From Artemia franciscana (taxonomy: Eukaryota > Arthropoda > Branchiopoda > Anostraca > Artemiidae): 64,000 nucleotides of DNA. A program made the translations under genes and the position numbers. The notes beneath the pieces were generated by a model. The model saw nothing but the letters and a program-made list of their open reading frames with translations. It had not been told where the DNA came from and made no database searches. The DNA lies in NCBI RefSeq assembly GCF_032884065.1, contig NW_027062872.1:1-64000 (forward strand), given 5' to 3'. Positions 12,621 to 21,235 of the stretch are shown here, piece after piece (positions within the stretch are counted from its first letter, which is position 1; the number at the start of each line of letters is the position of its first letter).

Positions 12621-12665
12621 TTTAGCTGCTACTTCAGTTTGTTCATTACCCTCGATATAAATTTA

Positions 12666-12943
<278 letters not shown>

Positions 12944-13020
12944 CTAGCTGTTGGGGTGGCGCTTCGCGCCACCCCAACACCTAGTTGGTGGGGGCGCTTC
13001 GCGCCCCCCCAAGCCCCCCC
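12944..13020 (-). other. Helitron 3' terminal double hairpin with CTAG end
   Basis: On the plus strand CTAG (12944-12947) is followed by arms TGTTGGGGTGGCGC and GCGCCACCCCAACA around a TTC loop, then CCTAG, then a second hairpin GGGGGCGC-TTC-GCGCCCCC. Both hairpins share the core GCGCTTCGCGC. The terminal hairpin plus CTAG is the recognised Helitron 3' stop signal. Copies occur at 29481, 52880, 56264 (reversed), 61997 and 62668. Confidence 0.9.
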
Positions 13021-13307
13021 GCGCGCGTAAGTCATTACGCGCCATATTAGTTACGCGCCATATTAGTTACGCGCCATTGTAGTTGTGTCCCTGTGTCCCA
13101 CCTGTGAATATAGATAGATTTATATATGTGTTTCAAACTACGTAAAAATTGCGAATATACAACATTCTTGGCTTTCCCATTGTCTGTCCATATACAAAGC
13201 CGTATGTACTAATAATGACGTCATATGCAAACGCTCTTTTTACAAACAAACAAACATGCATACACACAACTCGTTTTTATATAGATAGATAGATAGATAG
13301 ATACAAT

Positions 13308-13812
13308 ACAAATTAACTACGTAAAACTTGTGAATATACAACAGTCTTCGCTGTCCCATTGTCTGTGCGTATAAATAGATTGTCAGGTTTACCGACCCTC
13401 AAAGATGCAACATACAATTGTACATTGGTAAAGCAATCTGTATTAAGATCTATACCGCATTTTTCTAGTGATTGCCCTTGAGCTTTGTTGATGGTGGTTG
13501 CAAATGCTAATCGAATTGGGAATTGCAATCTTTTAAATTGAAAAAGCAGATCCGTTGGAATCATGGGAATGCGAGGAATAAGAACAGCCTCACCCTCATA
13601 AGGCCCTGTCAAGATTGTGGCATCTATTAGGTTTTCCATTGTTTTTTTTTACGGCAAGTCACGTGCCATTGCAAAGCTTTGGTGGGTTGATATTTCTTAA
13701 AAGTATTATTGGTACGCCTATTTTTAGTTGTAGCAGGTGTGGTGGACACCCTGAAGGATCTATGGAATTCAAAAATTCAGATGGATAATTAACCGCTTCA
13801 TTTGGTTCCGAA
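13308..13812 (-). pseudogene. Duplicated helicase C-terminus (tandem copy)
   Basis: A second copy of the last part of the Helitron helicase plus its downstream sequence. It holds a 108-codon frame (13639-13313) with [20 protein letters not shown] and a stop shortly after VVYSQVLRS, and an upstream piece (13865-13659) with [21 protein letters not shown] frameshift lies between them near 13645. The unit corresponds to 13813-14316 of the main gene; it has no start of its own and is not a functional gene. Confidence 0.85.
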
Positions 13813-13819
13813 ATACAAA

Positions 13820-14623
13820 TTAACTGCGTAAAACTTGAGAATATACAACATTCTTCGCTGTCCAATTCTCACTGCATATAAATAGATTGTCAGGTTTACC
13901 GACCCTCGAACATGCAACGTACAATTGTCCATGGGAAAAACAATCAGTATTAAGATCAATACCACATTTTTCTAATGATTGACCTTGAGCTTTGTTAATG
14001 GTGATTGCAAATGCTAATCGAATTGGGAATTGCAATCTTTTAAATTGAAAAGGCAGATCTGTTGGAATCATGGGAATGCGAGGAATAAGAACAGCCTCAC
14101 CCTCAAAAGGCCCTGTCAGGATTGTGGCCTCTATTAGGTTTTCCATTGTTTTTTTTACGGCAAGTCGAGTGCCATTGCAAAGCTTTGGTGGGTTTATGTT
14201 ACGTAACAATATTATTGGTACGCCTATTTTTAGTTGTAGCACGTGTGGTGGAAACCCTGAAAGATCTATGGAATTTAAAAATTCAGATGGATAATTAACC
14301 GCTTCATTTGGTTCCAAAACTGTGTCGACTGACTTGTAAAGGACTGCCTGGTCTTGAATCTTGGTCAAAACAATATTGTTGATTTCGTGGACGTCTATAT
14401 TTTTGGGTGCGAGAATCGCTCTTTCACTTAGGCATTTATTATTTTTATAATTTTTTAGAATATTCGGAAATACTTTTTCAATCAATTCATTTTTGGACGT
14501 CACTAAATTACAGAAATCAGCAGGTAGTTGTATACGTCCTGAAATTGAGTCTACTGGGAGCTTTCCGTTTCCCATTGCCAGCAATTGATCTGAAAATGTT
14601 TGCATCGTTTTGCAATCGGACAC
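13820..14623 (-). CDS. Helitron helicase, C-terminal portion (after frameshift)
   Basis: Continues the 14517-18776 frame after a one-base frameshift near 14600, so the M at 14623 is probably not a real start. The 267 codons carry the C-terminal half of the PIF1/Dda-like superfamily 1B helicase: [20 protein letters not shown] (about residues 135-154), [15 protein letters not shown], then [15 protein letters not shown], the classic INKAQGQS motif V/VI region, and [15 protein letters not shown]. It ends with a stop at 13820. The helicase unwinds DNA behind the Rep nick in rolling-circle transposition. The overlapping region 14517-14623 reads in both frames. Excellent family match; function is broken unless the frameshift is bypassed. 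Confidence 0.85.
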   Translation of the reverse strand: MSDCKTMQTFSDQLLAMGNGKLPVDSISGRIQLPADFCNLVTSKNELIEKVFPNILKNYKNNKCLSERAILAPKNIDVHEINNIVLTKIQDQAVLYKSVDTVLEPNEAVNYPSEFLNSIDLSGFPPHVLQLKIGVPIILLRNINPPKLCNGTRLAVKKTMENLIEATILTGPFEGEAVLIPRIPMIPTDLPFQFKRLQFPIRLAFAITINKAQGQSLEKCGIDLNTDCFSHGQLYVACSRVGKPDNLFICSENWTAKNVVYSQVLRS

Positions 14624-17600
14624 GCATATTTGTAGTTAATTTTAATGTTTTTACGTGTGCCCATAAATTAGAATTTTTCAGGCAAGCATTCATTTCGTCT
14701 GCAGGAGTTGGTCTAGGTATTATAGGTAATGTTTGCCTGAAATCTTCCGCAAGCAATATTAAGGTGCTGCCAAAGGGTTTCGACTTCCCTCGCAAATCTT
14801 TCAAGCATTGATCCAGAGCCTCGAGCGATTTTTTGTGTGCCATTGTGCACTCATCCCAAATAATAAGTTTGCATTGCTGCAATACTTTACCCATCCCAGA
14901 TGATTTTGAAATATTGCACGTGGGAGTTTCTGTAGAATGCAAGTTCAGAGGCAATTTCAAAGCGGAATGAGCAGTTCTTCCACCAGGCAGCAATGTTGCG
15001 GCTATTCCGGACGACGCAATTGCCAACGCTATATCATTTTTAGATCGAATTGATGCCAGAATCAGTTTTATCACAAACGTTTTACCAGTACCTCCTGGCG
15101 CATCCAAAAAGAAAATTTCTCCAACGTTGTTATCGACACAATGCATTATCGTATCATAAATGTCTTTTTGTTCCGACGTTAACTTGGAAATGTTATTTTG
15201 TACATACGACAATAGATCACTCGTACTGTAACTTTGTTCACGATCCAATTCTACACATGTCGAAACAGCAGCGATACGGTTAGGTGAAGGCATTCCCAAA
15301 CCCTGAAGAGGTTTGTTTGCCATACTTATGCAAAAATCTTCTATAACAACTAAAGTGTAGTTATAAATTTCTGGTGTAAAATCAAAAGTCATGTCTGACG
15401 TCTCTAACTGTTTTCGATGAAGTATATCTTCGGACATTTTTGATTTATATTTTTCCCATAAATCTGTAGGAGCTGATGGAGAGCAAGTTGTTAAAATGAT
15501 GCCAAACAATGCACGAATTTGACTTGGGGTTGACGTTTCGCACGCGTCATTGATGCAGTTATCCCAGTGTTGGTCATTCTCCAATAAATTCAGAGCTTGG
15601 CATGCACTACGGTAAGTGTCATGTATAGTACCATTTACAGTCCTCAAATACTCAAAGGATGTCGGACCGGGTACATTCACCAAAAGCAGGCGTAGAAAGA
15701 AGCATTCATGTTGATTGGGATGAACGGTGTAGAGTCTTCCTATCGTGGTATCTTTGAAGATGGTAGGTTGGCCGTCGACTGACTTACCCTGTTTTCGACG
15801 TTCAAATACTTTATTTTTAGTATTCCACGTGTAATACGAAGGCACTTCAGTATACAGCAGTTTTTTCGCAAAAGAATCATTTTTGCAAAGCGAAAAAAAA
15901 GCTGTTAATGTTGTATCCGGTGGATTCAGGACTCTTTGTTGCACGTTGGTTTCCGTGAAATAAACACGTTGACCATTCTGTAAATGTACCGCTAAGTGAA
16001 CAACAGCTGGACTACGTTCATGTATCGGAAATGAAAGAATTCGCCAAACAGCTTCATTACTGCTTATGTATCTTCCAGCCTGATATTCTACGATTTCATC
16101 GAAATCTTTGATTTCGGACTGCAAGCCAAAAACTGCCATGTCACTGCCTTTGTTGACGTATTTACATATATATTTGATTGCCTTTACGGAGTTACAGTAT
16201 TCAACGTTTATGTGTACATTAAATGTTTTTGATAATAAAGGGGAATATGGAACAACCCACTGGTTATCTACTTCGATGGTGGTACCGTTACGCTTCTTTA
16301 TTATTGCTGTTTTACCGCCATCTTCAGTAGATCTTCTTCTATATTGTGGGTAACCATCATTGCCAGTAATTGTTTTGGGTACTAAAAGTCGAGGATATTG
16401 CTTTGTGCACCCTCCTTTGGCCATGCATGGTGAATTTTCGTTCAGTGCACCGCAAGGTCCATGTATCATATTTTTTACAATAATATCATGTAACCCCTTA
16501 TCGACATTTTTATCAGGTATTTCAGCGGAAATCACATCATCAATTTCGTTTGAAGTAATTTTTTTATGTAGCCAGATTAGTATATTTGCGTGTGGCAAAC
16601 CTCGTTTTTGCCATTCCACTGAGTACATCCAGCATCGCACTGACCCAAACACTTCATGTTTTACAAGGTAGTTTATCAGTGATTTCAACTTTTGCCGGAA
16701 GACACGGGCCGTAATGTCATGCCTATGAACCGCCGATTGTCCTTGAAGTAAAAGCTGCAGTATCTCGTCCCAAGATTGATTACATGTAAATGTAATAAAT
16801 AAATCTGGACGACCATAGAGACGAACATACGCAATAGCATCTTGAGCATATTCATGCATATGACGGGGACTGCCAACATATGACGAAGGTAAAATTGTTA
16901 ATCTTCCAACGTTTGTGGTATTACCGTCATTTATAACTGCATCTCGCAAATGAATGTATTGTTCAGAGCGGAGCTTGGTCTGATTCAGGCGGATATATAG
17001 CAAACGTTCTGATTCAATTTTAGCATACATATCAACCATAAATTGGTGAAACAATTCACGGCATTTTAAAATATAATTTTCTTCATCCTGCCGAATCATT
17101 AGTCTATAGGAATAATAATGCATTGCACTGCATTTCTTATTCATTTCTTTGTTAGTGGCTGGATTCATCAATTTAATATTAAAGTGATAGCCGTCGGCTC
17201 CATCCCAAAAAATGATAGGATATTGTAGGGCATCGTAGCATCGATGAGTTTCAGCAATTCTTAACAACTGAGCGTTTCGCTTATGTAGAATAATATCTCG
17301 AGGTAAAAACTGATCACCGACCATAACGATTGCCACTTCGTCGATAGTCGGAGCATTGTATCTACGCACATGTTGGCCAGGAGGCGTTTTGTCAGCGGAA
17401 ATAACAATTTTATGAGTATCAGTAGGCATCAAATCGATGGCTGTTTTGAACAGACGCACTAACTTATTATTTTCGTGGAAAAGATGTTGCAATTGGGAAA
17501 CGATTGTCCTTTCAACGTTGGGAGAAATTTCGCAACGTGCATTCAATTCAGAATTTCTATCACTGATGAAGTACAATTGTAAAAATTTATGATTCTCGCC

Positions 17601-18776
17601 TGAGAATGGTAGAAGGGACCCTGCTTTATGATAAATTTGCCCTTTTACTTTGAAAGTAGACATAAATTGATCTGGATTTTCGATTTGGGCTCCAAACGAC
17701 GTCATTTGGAAACATGAGTTGTATTGTCTGATTTTTGACAAAAAACGCTTAGATTCTGACGTAGTTCCAGTAAGGAAAGTCTTCAATGGCTCTGGTGGTG
17801 CAGCCAATAGAGGAAGTTTAACTTTTCCTGAGGCGCAACACATTCCCATTGTTTCACCATTGAATTTCAAGGCCTTGCAATAGGGACAAATTTTAGACAT
17901 TGTCCCGATTTGAACACATCTACTCAAGCTATAATCATCGACTGGGTTGTACCTGAATGCCAGGCGATAACTTTCAGATTGCTCTGATTCCTCGGCACGC
18001 TTTCTTTTCTTACTTTCTCTATCAGCAGCAAGCCTGTTTCCCTGCTGGTCTTTTGATTCCTCGGCACGCCTTCTTTTTTCACTTTCTCTTTTAGCAGCAA
18101 GTCTGCTTCTGCGTTGCTCTACTAGTTCCTCGGCACACCTTCTTTTTTCACTTTCTCTTTTAGCAGCAAGTCTGCTTCTGCGTTGCTCTGGTAGTTCCTC
18201 GGCATGCTTTCTGTTCTTTCTTTCTCTATCAGCCTCAAGCCTGTTTCCCTGCTGGTCTTTTGATTCCTCGGCACGCCTTCTTTTTTCACTTTCTCTTTTA
18301 GCAGCAAGTCTGCTTCTGCGTTGCTCTAGTAGTTCCTCGGCACGCCTTCTTTTTTCACTTTCTCTTTTAGCAGCAAGTCTGCTTCTGCGTTGCTCTAGTA
18401 GTTCCTCGGCACACCTTCTTTTTTCACTTTCTCTTTTAGCAGCAAGTCTGCTTCTGCGTTGCTCTGGTAGTTCCTCGGCATGCTTTCTGTTCTTTCTTTC
18501 TCTATCAGCCTCAAGCCTGTTTCCCTGCTGGTCTTTTGATTCCTCGGCACGCCTTCTTTTTTCACTTTCTCTTTTAGCAGCAAGTCTGCTTCTGCGTTGC
18601 TCTAGTAGTTCCTCGGCACGCCTTCTTTTTTCACTTTCTCTTTTAGCAGCAAGTCTGCTTTCGCGTTGCTCTGGTAGTTCCTCGGCACGCTTTCTTTTCT
18701 GACTTTCTCTATCAGCAGCAAGTTTTTTGGCATAGACTCTTTGAGCATCTTCATCAGTCATTATAAACTTAAGCAT
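14517..18776 (-). CDS. Helitron Rep/helicase (RepHel), N-terminal 1419 residues
   Basis: Start ATG at 18776 (MLKFIMTDEDAQ) is supported because related remnants also begin MTEE/D..AAQRVYAK. Order: ten 23-residue charged repeats (about residues 30-260, RAEEL.EQRRSRLAAKRESE type, probably coiled coil); a CxxC motif at about 295 (CPYCKALKF); Rep nickase domain with DLFITFTCNQSWDEI (about 657); the HUH motif near 728, which reads GLPHANILIWL, so the second His is Asn; the tyrosine motif YICKYVNKG (about 870); then the helicase with GGTGKT (about 1225), IIWDEC (about 1307), EDFRQTLPII (about 1345) and TTNMRV (about 1378). The frame then departs into unrelated residues and stops; the true frame continues at 14623-13820. 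A complete animal RepHel of this type has about 1,400-1,700 residues. The protein would nick and unwind the transposon, but the H-to-N change and frameshift argue this copy is inactive. Confidence 0.9.
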   Translation of the reverse strand: MLKFIMTDEDAQRVYAKKLAADRESQKRKRAEELPEQRESRLAAKRESEKRRRAEELLEQRRSRLAAKRESEKRRRAEESKDQQGNRLEADRERKNRKHAEELPEQRRSRLAAKRESEKRRCAEELLEQRRSRLAAKRESEKRRRAEELLEQRRSRLAAKRESEKRRRAEESKDQQGNRLEADRERKNRKHAEELPEQRRSRLAAKRESEKRRCAEELVEQRRSRLAAKRESEKRRRAEESKDQQGNRLAADRESKKRKRAEESEQSESYRLAFRYNPVDDYSLSRCVQIGTMSKICPYCKALKFNGETMGMCCASGKVKLPLLAAPPEPLKTFLTGTTSESKRFLSKIRQYNSCFQMTSFGAQIENPDQFMSTFKVKGQIYHKAGSLLPFSGENHKFLQLYFISDRNSELNARCEISPNVERTIVSQLQHLFHENNKLVRLFKTAIDLMPTDTHKIVISADKTPPGQHVRRYNAPTIDEVAIVMVGDQFLPRDIILHKRNAQLLRIAETHRCYDALQYPIIFWDGADGYHFNIKLMNPATNKEMNKKCSAMHYYSYRLMIRQDEENYILKCRELFHQFMVDMYAKIESERLLYIRLNQTKLRSEQYIHLRDAVINDGNTTNVGRLTILPSSYVGSPRHMHEYAQDAIAYVRLYGRPDLFITFTCNQSWDEILQLLLQGQSAVHRHDITARVFRQKLKSLINYLVKHEVFGSVRCWMYSVEWQKRGLPHANILIWLHKKITSNEIDDVISAEIPDKNVDKGLHDIIVKNMIHGPCGALNENSPCMAKGGCTKQYPRLLVPKTITGNDGYPQYRRRSTEDGGKTAIIKKRNGTTIEVDNQWVVPYSPLLSKTFNVHINVEYCNSVKAIKYICKYVNKGSDMAVFGLQSEIKDFDEIVEYQAGRYISSNEAVWRILSFPIHERSPAVVHLAVHLQNGQRVYFTETNVQQRVLNPPDTTLTAFFSLCKNDSFAKKLLYTEVPSYYTWNTKNKVFERRKQGKSVDGQPTIFKDTTIGRLYTVHPNQHECFFLRLLLVNVPGPTSFEYLRTVNGTIHDTYRSACQALNLLENDQHWDNCINDACETSTPSQIRALFGIILTTCSPSAPTDLWEKYKSKMSEDILHRKQLETSDMTFDFTPEIYNYTLVVIEDFCISMANKPLQGLGMPSPNRIAAVSTCVELDREQSYSTSDLLSYVQNNISKLTSEQKDIYDTIMHCVDNNVGEIFFLDAPGGTGKTFVIKLILASIRSKNDIALAIASSGIAATLLPGGRTAHSALKLPLNLHSTETPTCNISKSSGMGKVLQQCKLIIWDECTMAHKKSLEALDQCLKDLRGKSKPFGSTLILLAEDFRQTLPIIPRPTPADEMNACLKNSNLWAHVKTLKLTTNMRVRLQNDANIFRSIAGNGKRKAPSRLNFRTYTTTC
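17985..18700 (-). repeat. 69-bp coding minisatellite at the Rep N-terminus
   Basis: Ten tandem 69-bp units encode 23-residue repeats. Three unit types recur: an EELPEQRR type, an EELLEQRR type and an EESKDQQGN type, arranged in blocks that repeat as a group, so the array has grown by duplication of multi-unit blocks. All units stay in frame. Two shorter shadow frames (18122-18307, 18395-18583) are just this array in another frame. Confidence 0.9.
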
Positions 18777-19029
18777 TAATAGAATCCTACGCGAACATAC
18801 GTCTTATATAACTTGAATGACGTCACGCCTTCAAAGCAAAAATGATGGCAACTAATTTCATGATGTCAGCCGAAACATGACGGCGAACATATGTCTTATA
18901 TAACTTGAATGACGTCACCTTCAAAGCAAAAATGATGGCAACTAATTTCATGACGTCAGCCGAAACATGACGTCACCTGATCCATCCACAGATCCACACA
19001 CAGACAACTTATTTTTATATATATATAGA
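18777..19029 (-). promoter_or_regulatory. Helitron 5' region with TGACGTCA-type sites
   Basis: Between the Rep start codon and the 5' TC end lie repeated GCAAAAATGATGGCAACTAA blocks (18836 and 18926) and several TGACGTCA/TGACGTCAC motifs (about 18819, 18908, 18951, 18968), which match the CRE/ATF consensus. The duplicated ~90-bp segment includes ACTTGAATGACGTCAC twice. It is the only place a Rep promoter could lie inside the element. Function inferred only. Confidence 0.4.
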
Positions 19030-19033
19030 TAGA

Positions 19034-19330
19034 TATACTCTCTCTCTCTCTCTCTCTTGCTTTTGAACACTACTTAGGAATTCAGTGATAATTTAAGACT
19101 CTATTCAAAGGATTTTACGACCTATATTTTTCTTGAGAACAGCAATTAAACCACTCCTCCAACGACTTAACGGACACACTCTGGTTCAAACCTCCTTCGA
19201 GGCGGTATAAAATAATTATCACAAGACTATATAATCCAGAAAAACACATTTTTAAGCTAACCAGTATCGTTTTCCCAGCGCCAATCTATAAGAAGAACTC
19301 TATTCGACCCTATACGCGAAAAATTAGTAA
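19034..19330 (-). repeat. Repeat C/G fragment with (TC)n edge
   Basis: (TC)n at 19038-19057 followed by CTTGCTTTTGAACACTACTT and GACCTATATTTTTCTTGAGA, as at 50579-50665, then AACCTCCTTCGAGGCGGTAT as at 23410 and, reversed, 51500. The right edge is uncertain. Confidence 0.65.
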
Positions 19331-19632
19331 AGGATTATAGTCTCCTACAGACCTACATCCAATATTTTGATAATAATTAATTCAGTGATCAAAGGGCTAT
19401 AATTTGAATAAGCATATTATTTCGCTACTTGAGTGAGAATTCCCTTGGGAGCTGTGGATTTTCTTATTGATATTTTCCTTATCATTGACCTATATAATAT
19501 AGGTCAGGAGCGTGAATATAATTAGGAATATCCGATATTTAAAGGCAATCATGCTGCGATAAGGGTGACAGGAGAAAAGTAAGCAGATTGGGGTGAGAGA
19601 GTTGTTGGCAAGAGCCATGGTACCCGCTGGGC
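19331..19632. other. Non-coding, nothing recognised
   Basis: Short AT-rich stretch between a repeat fragment and the LINE pseudogene. A small palindrome, GACCTATA-TAA-TATAGGTC, lies near 19484-19502. It may be the decayed endonuclease/RT linker of the LINE downstream. Confidence 0.4.
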
Positions 19633-21020
19633 TTGCCCCTTAAATTACCGGGACACGGTAGACAGCCTTCAACTCAATATGGGACTTCTCTCGCAAGTGA
19701 GGCAAGTGACCGAGCGAATATACCTGATATCCCTCTTAAGAATTTCGACATCAACACAGATCCTCCGACTGCTGCGGAAGTCATGCATTTAGCAAAGAAT
19801 TTAAAAAATGGACGAGTCCTGGGTATAGATGGCAGTCCGGCGAAAAAATCTGAAGTACTCAATTAGTACCTGCATATCCATTTGGCTCTCCTTTTCACCA
19901 AAATATGGACCTTAAGGAAGGTCCCAAGATATTGGAGCAGAGGCATTATAGTCAACCGCTTCAATAGGGGAGACTTAATGAACTGCCGTAACTGGAGAGG
20001 CATCAATCTTCTCTCTGTCTCATCCAAACTATTAGCCTCCGTCATTTTATAACGTCTACAAAAAGCACTAGACTCGAATCTACGAGAAGAGCAGCATGGT
20101 TTCAGAACTGGGAGATCATGTTCTAAATTAATATTTGTAATGAGAATGCTTGTCGAAGAATCAAAAGAACGGAACAAGAAGCTTACCTCCTATGAAGAAT
20201 CGGAATGTTGTGTTCAGACTGAAAATGGTACAACCAGATTTTTCAAGACCATGTCTGGTGTTCCTCAAGCGTGTGTACTTTCCCCCATGCCCTTTATAGT
20301 AATAACGGATTATGCCCTGAGATTCGCATCGGGCTCCGGGGTAAAAGTAAGCAACAATCAACTGTTCAATCTGGACTTCGCGGACGACGTTGTCCTTCTC
20401 GAAGAGTCTAAAGAACGGTTGCAGCAGCTACTTGACACCATCACCGAGAACGCAGAAAATGTCGGGTTAAAGATAAACATTGACAAATCGAAGAGCATGG
20501 CCATCACAAGCTCACCACTTGTTCTCCATTGCAAAAACAAGGATCTAGATTAAGTCTAGGAAATTCAAGTACCTAAGTAGCTGAATTGACTGTGATGGAG
20601 AGATTTCGACGGAGATTTAACGTAGAATTTGACAAGCTACAGGTGTGATCAATAGATTGAAGCCTATTTGGAGAAGTAGCAAATGTTCAATGCGACTGAA
20701 GCGTCGACTCTTCAACAGCAATGTACTCTAAATTTTCTTTTACACCCAGCTTGAAAAAAGGATCCTCGCATTTGAAAATATGAGCCTCAGAAGAATCTTG
20801 AATACAAGCTGGCAACAAAAATTACAAATGCAGAAATACACAGAAAAACACGGCAACCTCCAGTCATAGAATTGCTGAAAAGAAGGCGGTGGACTTGCCT
20901 AGGTCACGTTCTTCGTATGGAAGAGAGTCGCCTTCTTCGAAGAAGCCAGACGGCAGAAGAAAGCGAGGCCCCCTCAAAAATACATTGAGACGAACATATA
21001 TGACCACACTACTACCTGGA
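19633..21020 (+). pseudogene. LINE reverse transcriptase pseudogene
   Basis: Translation across stops and frameshifts gives an ordered non-LTR reverse transcriptase. PPTAAEVMHLAKNLKNGRVLGIDG is the pre-RT GxDG region (about 19770-19850), then NWRGINLLSVSSKLLASVI (about 19990-20050), REEQHGFRTGRSC (about 20080-20120), TMSGVPQACVLSP (about 20250-20290), and the catalytic FADDVVLLEESKERL (about 20377-20420), GLKINIDKSKSM (about 20465-20500). After a stop near 20553 the tail LRRIL.TSWQQKL and LRMEESRLL matches the post-RT region of elements with C-terminal RRRWTWLGHVLRM motifs. The RT palm acidic pair (ADD) is intact, but the gene has in-frame stops (19864, about 20050) and a missing stretch between the RT motifs near 20135-20215. 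It cannot make an active enzyme. Confidence 0.85.
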
Positions 21021-21235
21021 ATACCTGATGTCCGTGAAATACCTGATGACTACTCAAGAGGTAATTTAGAGTCCTCAGTGGACGGACTTGTCAGTGCTAA
21101 TCAAATCGGCTATTCACGCACTTTTTGGCTCCAGTTTATCGACAAAGCCGCTTTGAACGCGGTCCTGGAGTCGAGAATTTGCGTTGGAGGAAATATTCCA
21201 CGCTAAGCCCTCAAAATCGATTCGACATCGGCAGC
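21021..21235. other. LINE 3' region or spacer
   Basis: Follows the LINE tail. A 105-codon frame (20889-21206) overlaps the end of the element and reads across it in a shifted frame. No independent gene is supported. Confidence 0.4.

Larger units (their letters stand above)
12944..19029 (-). mobile_element. Near-complete Helitron (rolling-circle transposon)
   Basis: Read on the minus strand, the element begins near 19029 with TCTATATATATATAAAAATA and AGTTGTCTGTGTGTGG, and ends at 12944 with a GC-rich hairpin followed by CTAG. TC start, hairpin plus CTAG end and insertion between A (12943) and T (19030) without target duplication are the defining Helitron features. It encodes one Rep/helicase gene (18776 to about 13820) interrupted by a single frameshift. 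Near the 3' end a 505-bp block is duplicated, and an additional 5'-like end (ACAACTCGTTTTTATATAGA at about 13267-13286, plus strand) lies inside, so 12944-13301 could itself be a mini-element. The 5' boundary may be 19029 or 19033. Confidence 0.9.

Noticed and set aside
12944-13020. Bacterial REP/BIME or a rho-independent terminator
   Set aside because: The hairpin looks similar, but its position at an A|CTAG Helitron end in an intron-bearing AT-rich animal genome explains it fully.
16108-16671. Plus-strand open frames opposite the Rep gene
   Set aside because: Shadows of the strongly coding minus strand; no homology.
20161-20540. Minus-strand frames opposite the LINE reverse transcriptase
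   Set aside because: Antisense shadows of RT motifs that are clear on the plus strand.
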